Positions 34,124 through 40,733 of a stretch of DNA of 64,000 bases are shown here, one piece after another; the first letter of the stretch is position 1; each line of letters starts with the position of its first letter. Both the position numbers and the translations under genes were made by a program. The notes below the pieces were generated by a model. The model was not told where the DNA came from. It worked only from the letters and a program-made list of their open reading frames with translations, and did no database searches. The DNA is from CADEEN01 sp040384625 (GTDB lineage: Bacteria > Pseudomonadota > Gammaproteobacteria > Burkholderiales > Burkholderiaceae_C): positions 1-64,000 of the forward strand of contig JAZKIW010000049.1 of NCBI GenBank assembly GCA_040384625.1, in the 5' to 3' direction.

Positions 34124-34885
34124 TCAGCGCGTCACGAACACGTCGGGGGTGGCGGGCTTTCGCACCAGGGGCACGCGCTTGACCCACAGGCGCAGCGCCT
34201 GCCAGTGGATGCGCAGGATCACGCTCAGGGTCATCAGTGGCTGCCCGAAGAATGCCGCGCGCTGGCGGGCGGGCGTCGCCGCGCTGAACCTGCCGCTGAC
34301 GCTGGTGATCAGCAAGGGGCCGTCGACGTCGTGGTGTTCGACCCGGGCCACGATCCGATCGTCGCTGCGCGCGAAGCGGAAGCGGTACTGCCCCTCGACA
34401 TGGCAGAAGGGCGAGACATGGAAGACCTTGGCGGTGACCTGTTCGCGCCCCCAATCCAGCGCGCGACCGGACAGCAGGTAGCAGTGGCGTTCGCCGAAAG
34501 TGTTGTTGACCTCGGCCACGATCGCGGCGAGCGAACCATCGGCGCGCTCGCAGTACCAAAAGCTCACCGGCTTGAAGGCGTAGCCGAGCACGCGCGGGTA
34601 GGTCTGCAGCCAGACTTCGCCGTCGGCATCACCAACGCCCTCGCGCGCGAGCTGCTCGTCGAGCCAGGCGAGGCAGTCGTCGCGGCCATCGCCGTGGTCA
34701 CGATCGTGGAAGGCAAGCAGACCGAAGCGCCCGCGCGCCAGGGCGGGGTCGGCCTGCCTGCGCAGTGAGCGCAGCGGCAGCAGCAGGAAGTAGGTCGGGT
34801 AGTCGAAGCGGTGCCGGGCCGGGCGCAGGCGCAGGTGATGCACCCTGCCGATGGCCAGTTGCGCGCGTGCGCCGATGGGGTTCAC
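34124..34885 (-). CDS. DUF1365 family protein
   Basis: The 253-aa protein is a typical DUF1365 member: GRVHHLRLRPARHRFDYPTY, YPRVLGYAFKPVSFWYCERADG, EVNNTFGERHCYLL, KVFHVSPFCHVEGQYRFRF and a C-terminal WQALRLWVKRVPL. The family nearly always sits between a flavin amine-oxidase-like gene and a Cfa-like methyltransferase, as here, and is presumed to act on the same lipid. No chemistry is established. The ATG overlaps the oxidoreductase stop (ATGA). Confidence 0.9.
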   Translation of the reverse strand: MNPIGARAQLAIGRVHHLRLRPARHRFDYPTYFLLLPLRSLRRQADPALARGRFGLLAFHDRDHGDGRDDCLAWLDEQLAREGVGDADGEVWLQTYPRVLGYAFKPVSFWYCERADGSLAAIVAEVNNTFGERHCYLLSGRALDWGREQVTAKVFHVSPFCHVEGQYRFRFARSDDRIVARVEHHDVDGPLLITSVSGRFSAATPARQRAAFFGQPLMTLSVILRIHWQALRLWVKRVPLVRKPATPDVFVTR

Positions 34886-36186
34886 GCCGCCACGCCCATG
34901 CCGGCCTGCGCCGCCCAGCGGGCCCGCAGGCCATCCACCACCGCCAGACCCGACATCAGGCCATCCTCATGGAAGCCGTAGCGCGTCCAAGCGCCGCAGA
35001 ACCAGACATGAGAGCGACCCTGAAGGGCAGGCACGTGGCTCTGGGCCCGCACGGCAGCGCGGTCGAACACCGGGTGGTCGTACTCCCACTCGCCTAGTAC
35101 AGCCTGCGGGCGGATCGGCCGCAATGGATTCAGCGACACCATCACGGGCGTCTGCCAAGGCAGGGGCTGCAGGCGGTTGATCAGGTAGTGCAGGCAGACA
35201 CCGGCGGCCTCCTGGCCGCGCTTGGCGGTGCGTTCGCAGTTCCAGGCCGCCCAGGCGCGTCGCCGCTGCGGCAACACCGACGGGTCGGTGTGCAGCACGG
35301 CACGGTTGGTGTGATAGCGGATCGCGCCGAGCACGGCGCGCTCTTCGGGGCTGGCGTCGGCGAGCAATGACAAGGCCTGGTCGCTGTGGCAGGCCAGCAC
35401 GACCTCGTCGAAACGCTCGCTGCCGTCGTCTGTCGCGACCATTACGCCCGCAGTGCCTGCGCCTGGCGGCAGGCGCCGCACTGCGCGCACCGGCGTGGCC
35501 AGACGCTGGTCGACGATCGATCCGAGCATCTTCTCGACATAGCATCTCGATCCACCACGCACCGTGCGCCACTGGGGCCGATCGCGCAACTGAATCAGGC
35601 CGTGGTTGTGGCAGAAGCGCAGCATCGTGCTGACCGGGAAGCGCGACATCTGCTCGGTCGGACAGGACCAGATGCAGGCGATCATGGGCAGGAAGTAGCC
35701 TTCGCGAAAGCTGCGTCCGAAGCGGTGCCGGTCGAGGAAGTCAGCGATCGGCTCGTCCAGGTCGGCCTCGCCGCCGCGTGTCGCAATCGCCGTGGCGAGG
35801 TGGTTGAACCGCAGCACGTCGGCCATCATGCCCAAGAAGGATGGCGACATCAGGTTGGCGCGTTGCGCAAACACGCCGTTGAGGTCGCTGCCGCACCATT
35901 CCCAGTCGAGGTGTGGCGCCTGGACCGAGAACGACATGTCGGACGGTGCGCTCGTCACACCGAGCCGATCGAAGAGCGCGATCAGTTGAGGGTAGGTGCG
36001 CTCGTTGTAGACCAGGAAGCCGGTGTCGACGCCATGCACGACGCCTTCGAGCCGCACATCGACCGTGTGGGCATGCCCGCCGAACCAGGCCTCGGCCTCG
36101 TACAGCGTGACGGCAGCCTCGGCGGCCACGCCGTGGGCAACGGCGAGCCCTGAGATCCCCGAGCCGATGACAGCAACCCGGCGCAA
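34882..36186 (-). CDS. FAD-dependent oxidoreductase (amine-oxidase/desaturase-like), first gene of the LitR-linked operon
   Basis: The 434-aa flavoprotein begins with the dinucleotide loop VAVIGSGISGLAVAHGV, followed by YEAEAWFGGHAHTVDV and the C-terminal FAD motif VWFCGAWTRYGFHEDGLMSG. It belongs to the group encoded next to Cfa-like methyltransferases and is likely to oxidise or desaturate a lipid acyl chain (inference). The only plausible start is TTG at 36186: a TGA lies two codons upstream and the Rossmann motif begins three codons in. No clear Shine-Dalgarno precedes it, and a terminator hairpin ends 22 bp upstream, both suggesting tight control. Confidence 0.88.
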   Translation of the reverse strand: MRRVAVIGSGISGLAVAHGVAAEAAVTLYEAEAWFGGHAHTVDVRLEGVVHGVDTGFLVYNERTYPQLIALFDRLGVTSAPSDMSFSVQAPHLDWEWCGSDLNGVFAQRANLMSPSFLGMMADVLRFNHLATAIATRGGEADLDEPIADFLDRHRFGRSFREGYFLPMIACIWSCPTEQMSRFPVSTMLRFCHNHGLIQLRDRPQWRTVRGGSRCYVEKMLGSIVDQRLATPVRAVRRLPPGAGTAGVMVATDDGSERFDEVVLACHSDQALSLLADASPEERAVLGAIRYHTNRAVLHTDPSVLPQRRRAWAAWNCERTAKRGQEAAGVCLHYLINRLQPLPWQTPVMVSLNPLRPIRPQAVLGEWEYDHPVFDRAAVRAQSHVPALQGRSHVWFCGAWTRYGFHEDGLMSGLAVVDGLRARWAAQAGMGVAA

Positions 36187-36200
36187 GGCTCAGGCCCGCC

Positions 36201-36233
36201 AAACAAAAGGGGTACCGCGAGATGCGGTACCCC
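36201..36233 (-). terminator. Rho-independent terminator in the leader of the lipid operon
   Basis: On the minus strand a 10-bp perfect stem GGGGTACCGC / GCGGTACCCC with loop ATCTC is followed at once by TTTTGTTT. It lies 14 bp before the TTG start of the oxidoreductase gene, so transcription from the upstream promoter should end here unless it reads through. Confidence 0.85.
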
Positions 36234-36450
36234 TGGCTGAAAAGATTGCTGTGCGGCGCCCCGGAGCGAAGGAGGGAGGGAGGGAGGAGGAGGAGGAGCG
36301 CTCCGGGATTGCAGCCAGAGGAACTGGAAGGCTGCGCAGCAATGAAAACCGTACCTTCGCATGGACCCCCGCAAGCGTGCGAAGTTCCCGAAAACACATT
36401 GCAACGACCTGTGTCGTTGACGGCATTGGAGGAGAGGTTGAACTCATTGG
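36201..36450 (-). ncRNA. Candidate structured small RNA or leader RNA with anti-Shine-Dalgarno loop
   Basis: The RNA is read on the minus strand from the promoter at 36457-36486. Stems in order: CAACGAC/GTCGTTG (36402-36419); CTTCGCA/TGCGAAG (36355-36384); then a three-way junction with outer stem ATTGCTG/CAGCAAT (36337-36343 with 36245-36251) enclosing GCAGCC/GGCTGC (36311-36335) and CCCGGAGCG/CGCTCCGGG (36260-36268 with 36299-36307). The 30-nt loop of the last stem is almost pure C and U with repeated CTCC units, complementary to Shine-Dalgarno sequences. A terminator closes the structure. It may be an attenuated operon leader or a trans-acting RNA; no family match could be tested. Confidence 0.6.
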
Positions 36451-36466
36451 TTCAAAACAATACTCT
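36438..36466 (+). promoter_or_regulatory. Candidate litR promoter
   Basis: TTGAAC (36438-36443) and TACTCT (36461-36466) are separated by exactly 17 bp on the plus strand. The -10 lies inside the palindrome at 36457-36471. This would drive litR with a leader of about 155 nt. The -10 is a weak match. Confidence 0.4.
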
Positions 36467-36471
36467 ATTGT
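36457..36471. promoter_or_regulatory. Palindromic operator candidate ACAATA-CTC-TATTGT
   Basis: A perfect 6-3-6 inverted repeat overlaps the -10 elements of both divergent promoters. MerR-family regulators bind such short dyads, and LitR/CarH proteins repress from sites covering promoters, so this is a natural LitR target. Binding is inferred from position only. Confidence 0.5.
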
Positions 36472-36486
36472 GTTCGTCTATGTCAA
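36457..36486 (-). promoter_or_regulatory. Candidate promoter of the leader RNA/lipid operon
   Basis: On the minus strand a perfect TTGACA (36481-36486) and TATTGT (36457-36462) are spaced by 18 bp. The -10 forms one arm of the palindrome at 36457-36471, so a bound regulator would block it. The predicted start of transcription is near 36450. Confidence 0.55.
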
Positions 36487-36627
36487 AGATGACCATAGCC
36501 TGAATTTGTGCGGGTCTTTCGTATGTTTTAAGCATAACTGTCCAATACAAAGTATCGTCATCGTGTTTGAAATCAAGCGGTCTCAAAGGCCAGAACAGTC
36601 TCAATTACGCACGGCGAAGGCAAAGGG

Positions 36628-37584
36628 ATGCAGGTGCAAGCGAGCTACTCGGCGCGGCCGATCACGATGTCGATAGCGGCCGTCGAGCGCGATACAGGCT
36701 TGAGCAAGGACACCCTGCGCGTCTGGGAGCGGCGCTACGGTTTCCCGTTGCCCGCGCGCGATCTGATGGGCGAGCGCATCTACCCCTTCGACCAGGTCGA
36801 GCGACTGCGCACCATCAAGCGCCTTCTCGATGCTGGCCACCGCCCGGGGCGGATCGTCTCGATGACGCCAGCCGATCTCGATCAGCTGACGACGATCACC
36901 GGCGTGCGAAGTGCCGTCGTGGGGCCCGTCGACGGCGCAGGCGACGCACCCGACTTGGCCGCCTTCATGACGAACATCCGCGAGCACGACGGCGAGCTTC
37001 TGCGCCGGGCGATGGCCCGCAGCCTGTCGCGCATCGGTCTCGGTCGCTTTGTGCTGGACGTCGTCGCCCCCCTCAACACCTTGGTCGGCGAAGCCTGGAT
37101 GCAGGGCCGCCTGGAAGTGTTCGAGGAACACTTCTACACCGAGTCGGTCCAGGTGGTGCTGCGCAATGCTCTGCACCATCTGCCGGCGTCTGGCGCGGCA
37201 CGGCCCCGCGTGTTGCTGGCCACGGTGCCCGGTGAGCCGCACGGCCTCGGCCTGTTGATGGCCGAGGCTTTGCTGGCTCTCGAGGGCTGCAGTTGCACCT
37301 CGCTCGGTGTGCAGACGCCGGTGTGGGACATCGTGCGGGCGGCGACAGCCTTTCGCAGCGAGATCGTGGCATTGAGCTACACCGGCTGCACCAATCCGCA
37401 TCAGGTCATCGACGGGCTGGCCGAGTTGCGCAACAAGCTGCCTGCTCAGACTGCGCTGTGGGCCGGGGGCAGCGCCCCGGTCCTGCAGCGGCGTGCTGTT
37501 CGTGGCGTGCGCGTGCTGCCCAGCCTGCACGATGTGGCGGCCGCATTGGCCGACTGGCGCCAGGGCACGCCCGGGGCGACGTGA
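36628..37584 (+). CDS. litR: LitR/CarH-family MerR regulator with B12-binding domain
   Basis: The 318-aa protein has a MerR helix-turn-helix (residues about 12-80; MSIAAVERDTGLSKDTLRVW, ERRYGFPLPARD). A four-helix cap and a cobalamin-binding Rossmann domain follow. The cap motif W-x9-E-H is W157..E167-H168, and the lower-ligand motif E-x-H-x-x-G is E203-P-H205-GLG, both as in adenosylcobalamin photoreceptors. Position 158, next to the Trp, is Met, where Thermus CarH has the His that ligates cobalt after light. It is divergent from the lipid operon, its likely target; light releasing repression is the family model. AAAGGGATG gives only a weak ribosome site. Confidence 0.9.
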   Translation: MQVQASYSARPITMSIAAVERDTGLSKDTLRVWERRYGFPLPARDLMGERIYPFDQVERLRTIKRLLDAGHRPGRIVSMTPADLDQLTTITGVRSAVVGPVDGAGDAPDLAAFMTNIREHDGELLRRAMARSLSRIGLGRFVLDVVAPLNTLVGEAWMQGRLEVFEEHFYTESVQVVLRNALHHLPASGAARPRVLLATVPGEPHGLGLLMAEALLALEGCSCTSLGVQTPVWDIVRAATAFRSEIVALSYTGCTNPHQVIDGLAELRNKLPAQTALWAGGSAPVLQRRAVRGVRVLPSLHDVAAALADWRQGTPGAT

Positions 37585-37606
37585 CGCGCCTGCGCCGGAC
37601 CCTCTC

Positions 37607-37612
37607 TAGAAT
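37607..37612 (+). promoter_or_regulatory. Candidate -10 TAGAAT before the diiron-protein gene
   Basis: TAGAAT lies 27 bp before the ATG at 37639 in the 54-bp gap after litR, allowing separate transcription of that gene. The -35 match is poor. Confidence 0.35.
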
Positions 37613-37638
37613 CGAGGCGCATTCAGCAAGGACTCGCG

Positions 37639-38496
37639 ATGCTTTATCCCGAACTTTTCAGGCAGCTTGAATCGGTGCGCTGGAACATGGAGCACGACAT
37701 CCCCTGGAGCCGTTTCGATGCCGCGGCGCTGAGCGAGGAGCAGGCGCAGACGATCAAGATGAACGCCATCACCGAGTGGGCAGCGCTGCCGGCCACCGAG
37801 ATGTTCCTGCGCGACAACAAGGACGACAGCGACTTTTCTGCCTTCATGAGCGTGTGGTTCTTCGAGGAGCAGAAGCATTCCCTGGTGCTGATGGAGTACC
37901 TGCGCAGGTTTCGGCCCGATCTGGTGCCCAGCGAAGCCGAGTTGCACGCGGTGCGCTTCGAATTCGACCCGGCGCCGGCACTCGAGACCCTGATGCTGCA
38001 CTTCTGCGGCGAGATTCGCCTCAACCACTGGTACCGCCGCGCCGCCGAGTGGCACACCGAGCCCGTCATCAAGGCGATCTACGAAACCCTGGCCCGCGAC
38101 GAAGCTCGCCATGGCGGCGCCTACCTGCGCTACATGAAGCGCGCGATGCACAAGTTCGGCGACGAGGCGCGCGCCGCCTTCGCCAAGGTCGGCGTGCTGA
38201 TGGCCAGCGCGCGGCGCACCGCGCAGGCATTGCACCCGACCAACCTGCACGTCAATGTCAAGCTGTTCCCGCGCGACACCATCCAGTCACGTCTGCCCGA
38301 CCCGGCCTGGCTTGAGCAGTGGCTGGACAAGCAGATCCAGTTCGATGCCGTCTGGGAGAACAAGGTCGTTGAACGCATCCTGCACAACATGAGCCTGCTG
38401 ATGGAGCGCAGCTTTGCCAGCGTGCAGGAACTCAATCGCTACCGCAAGGAGCTGCTGCGTTCGTTGGCGCCGCCAGACGCGCCAGCGGCGGCCTGA
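37639..38496 (+). CDS. Ferritin-like diiron protein of the acyl-ACP desaturase type
   Basis: The 285-aa mainly helical protein has two E-x-x-H motifs on a four-helix bundle: FFEEQKHS and ARDEARHGG. These are preceded by glutamates in ITEWAALP and FCGEIRLNHW. Together they form a diiron site like that of acyl-ACP desaturases (EENRH and DEKRH there). It follows litR by 54 bp. An oxygen-dependent desaturase could supply the double bond used by the methyltransferase across the divergent region (inference). A ferritin-like protective role is the alternative. AAGGA precedes the ATG. Confidence 0.8.
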   Translation: MLYPELFRQLESVRWNMEHDIPWSRFDAAALSEEQAQTIKMNAITEWAALPATEMFLRDNKDDSDFSAFMSVWFFEEQKHSLVLMEYLRRFRPDLVPSEAELHAVRFEFDPAPALETLMLHFCGEIRLNHWYRRAAEWHTEPVIKAIYETLARDEARHGGAYLRYMKRAMHKFGDEARAAFAKVGVLMASARRTAQALHPTNLHVNVKLFPRDTIQSRLPDPAWLEQWLDKQIQFDAVWENKVVERILHNMSLLMERSFASVQELNRYRKELLRSLAPPDAPAAA

Positions 38497-38517
38497 GCGC
38501 GGGCCTCGACGAGCGGC

Positions 38518-39180
38518 TCAGGCGCCTGCTCTTGCCCGCTCCTGGTCCTGGTAGGCCTTGCGGTCGGCATCGACGCGTTGTGCCGAGGGACGCTGTGCGA
38601 CCAGCTTGCTGTAGCTCTTCCAGTCGACGCCGTGCGCAGCGAGCAGGTCTTCGCCGTAGATGATCTTGCTGGACAGAGCCACCAAGGGCAGCGTGACGTA
38701 GGCCGCGCAGTCTGCGATCGTGAAGGTGTCGCCGGCCACGAAGGGGTCGAAGCTCGCCAGGCGCTTGAAGGCGGGAATGTTCCGATCGAGCAGCTTGCGC
38801 ACACGCGCCTTCTGCGAATCGCCGATCGTGCCGCCGAAGAAGGCCTGCGTGTACAGCTCACGCGCCACGAGTTCGAGGTGCAGGTCGATGAAGAGTGCCA
38901 GCTCCCGCACCTTCGCAGCTGCCCAGGGCTCGGCTGGCAGCAGGGCCGGGGTCGGCGCGAGCGCCTCGAGGTACTCGACGATCGCGCTGCTCTCACACAG
39001 GGTGCCGAGTTCGGTGCGGATGAAGGGCACCTTGCCCAGCGGCGACGCTGACAGCAGGTCCTCGGGCTTCTGGCCCGGTGCGACCAGCTCTTCGGCGAAA
39101 GGCAGGCCCTTCTCCAGCAGCACCAGCTTGACCTTGTTGACATAGTTCGACAGCGCGAATCCGCACAGGGTGATGCTCAT
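38518..39180 (-). CDS. Glutathione S-transferase family protein
   Basis: The 220-aa protein has the thioredoxin-like N-terminal domain (ITLCGFALSNYVNKVKLVL, SPLGKVPFI, CESSAIVEYLE) that binds glutathione. The helical C-terminal domain carries the capping-box region FTIADCAAYVTLPL. Substrate unknown; bacterial GSTs often detoxify electrophiles or organic peroxides. It is co-directional with the EamA gene, 22 bp downstream of it. Confidence 0.9.
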   Translation of the reverse strand: MSITLCGFALSNYVNKVKLVLLEKGLPFAEELVAPGQKPEDLLSASPLGKVPFIRTELGTLCESSAIVEYLEALAPTPALLPAEPWAAAKVRELALFIDLHLELVARELYTQAFFGGTIGDSQKARVRKLLDRNIPAFKRLASFDPFVAGDTFTIADCAAYVTLPLVALSSKIIYGEDLLAAHGVDWKSYSKLVAQRPSAQRVDADRKAYQDQERARAGA

Positions 39181-39202
39181 GGAGTTTCCTCGGAGGTGGG
39201 TG

Positions 39203-40123
39203 TCAACGCCTGCTGACCAGGGTGATGCCGAGCACTACCGCCGCGACGGCGATGCCCAGGCGGATGGTAAGAGGCTCGCCGAGCAAGGCCACCCCGGCCG
39301 CCAGTCCTGCCACCGGCGTCAGCAGCGTGAAGCTTGCCAGGCGCGTGGCCGGGTAGTGGCGCACCAGCCAGAACCACAGCAGGTAGCTGGCGAAGCTCAC
39401 GATCACGGTCTGGAAAGCCAGCGAAGACAGCGACAGGGCGCCGAGCTGCGCCGGCCACACCTCGCCGGCGCTCCAGGCACCCAGAGCGAGCAGCAAGCCG
39501 GAGATCAGCAGCTGGTACAGCAAGGTCTTCTCGGCCGGCGCGTTGGCCAGTGCGGTGGCTCGGATGACCAGGGTGGTGGCGCCCCAGAACAGCGCCGCCG
39601 CCACGCCGAGCGCGTCGCCCAGCCACTGCCGCGGGCCGGCCGCACCGCTGGGCGCGAAGCCTTCGGCAAAGGCCCAGGCGACACCCGCGAAGGCCGCGAC
39701 CAGACCGACCCATTGGATCGGCATCAGGCGTTCGCCGCGCGCAATGAAGGGCATCCCGAGCGCCACCACGAAGGGCGACAGATAGATGAATACCGCCATG
39801 CGCGACGCGCTGGTGAACTGCAGGCCGACGAAGATGCAGGCGAACTCGACAGCGAACAGAACGCCGGCGAGCAGGCCGCCACGCAGCGTGCCGTCGCGTG
39901 CTGTCAGCTTGATGCCGCGCCAGCGCGCCCAGGCCAGCACCAGCAGGGCGGCCCCGAGCGAGCGCGCGGCGGCCTGCGTCAGCGGCGCAATCTCTGCTAG
40001 CGCCACCTTGGCTGCCACCTGATTCAGCCCCCACAGGATGCAGCACAGCAACAGCGAGGCGACGGCGACGCCGTCCAGACGCGGTCTGCGGTGGTCGACT
40101 GCGGCGTCGGTGGAAACGGTCAT
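39203..40123 (-). CDS. EamA/DMT-family transporter
   Basis: The 306-aa protein has ten hydrophobic helices in two EamA repeats (LLLCCILWGLNQVAAKVAL; ALFWGATTLVIRATAL). It ends with LLTPVAGLAAGVALLGEP, the typical second-repeat motif, and a basic tail. Such carriers export amino acids or other metabolites; the substrate is not evident. ATG 40123 (MTVSTDAAV) lies 7 bp after the rhombosortase-like stop; an ATG at 40159 would overlap that gene. Confidence 0.88.
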   Translation of the reverse strand: MTVSTDAAVDHRRPRLDGVAVASLLLCCILWGLNQVAAKVALAEIAPLTQAAARSLGAALLVLAWARWRGIKLTARDGTLRGGLLAGVLFAVEFACIFVGLQFTSASRMAVFIYLSPFVVALGMPFIARGERLMPIQWVGLVAAFAGVAWAFAEGFAPSGAAGPRQWLGDALGVAAALFWGATTLVIRATALANAPAEKTLLYQLLISGLLLALGAWSAGEVWPAQLGALSLSSLAFQTVIVSFASYLLWFWLVRHYPATRLASFTLLTPVAGLAAGVALLGEPLTIRLGIAVAAVVLGITLVSRR

Positions 40124-40130
40124 GGGGCGT

Positions 40131-40733
40131 TCAAACTGTTGACGCTCGACGGTCGGCATGGGCCTGGGCCAGGCCGCCGCAGAGCAAACCCGAGAGCGTG
40201 CCGGTCAGGTGGGCCAGCGGGGCGATGCGGAAGTCCCAGCCGGCGACGGCCTGGGTCGGTCCGAGCCACGCCTGCTCCAGCGCCAGCTTGCAAGCCAGTC
40301 CAGTGAGCACGGCCGCACCGATCAGACGCCGCCGACCGCTGGTGCGCCAGACCAGGTGCAGGGCGACGATCGCGACGCCGGCGTGCAGCAGGCCCGAAAG
40401 CCCACCGTAACTCAGGAGCCGTGGTTGCAACGCCAGCGCCGCGTGGGTCAGCGGCCAGGCTGCCAGCCAAGCCCAGGTGGCGTCACGCGGCAGCGCAGAG
40501 ACGATTCCGAAAGCAGCCACCACTGCACAGCCGAGCAGATTGGCTTGCAGGTGCCAAGTGCTCAGGTGGACGAATGCGGCTGTCCACAGACGCCAGGGCT
40601 GGGTCATGGCGAGTTCCGGCTGCCAGTCGATCGCTTCGCGAGGCAGCGACCACAGCGCCAGCGCGCCGAGCGCCAGGCCGACGGACATGGCGGCCCAGGC
40701 ACGCGGAGCCGGGCGTGAAAGGTCGCGCCGCAT
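40131..40733 (-). CDS. rrtA: Rhomboid-family protease, rhombosortase-like (RrtA type)
   Basis: The 200-aa protein has about six membrane helices. The catalytic serine is in LSYGGLSGLLHAGVA (G-x-S-G). The histidine is in LAHLTGTLSGLLCGG, and HLSTWHLQANLLGC sits at the position of the rhomboid His/Asn motif. Rhombosortases cut proteins bearing a C-terminal GlyGly-CTERM tag; no such target was seen here. Its ATG overlaps the glnE TGA (TGATG), so it is coupled to glnE. Confidence 0.78.
   Translation of the reverse strand: MRRDLSRPAPRAWAAMSVGLALGALALWSLPREAIDWQPELAMTQPWRLWTAAFVHLSTWHLQANLLGCAVVAAFGIVSALPRDATWAWLAAWPLTHAALALQPRLLSYGGLSGLLHAGVAIVALHLVWRTSGRRRLIGAAVLTGLACKLALEQAWLGPTQAVAGWDFRIAPLAHLTGTLSGLLCGGLAQAHADRRASTV

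Larger units (their letters stand above)
36187..36627. other. 441-bp divergent control region between the lipid operon and litR
   Basis: This is lower in G+C than the surroundings in its right half. From left to right it holds a Rho-independent terminator (minus strand), a nested stem-loop structure with a pyrimidine-rich loop, further hairpins, overlapping divergent promoters around a palindrome, and two more small dyads: TATG-N7-CATA (about 36522-36536) and ATAC-AAA-GTAT (36545-36555). Open frames here are short and lack coding character. Confidence 0.7.

Noticed and set aside
36269..36298. Purine tract as a set of ribosome-binding sites on the plus strand
   Set aside because: No start codon with a sensible frame follows within a usable distance. 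The tract is better explained as the loop of the minus-strand hairpin.
36023..36676. 217-aa plus-strand frame across the litR control region
   Set aside because: It crosses the promoters and the hairpins and overlaps the oxidoreductase gene and the litR start; its product resembles no protein.
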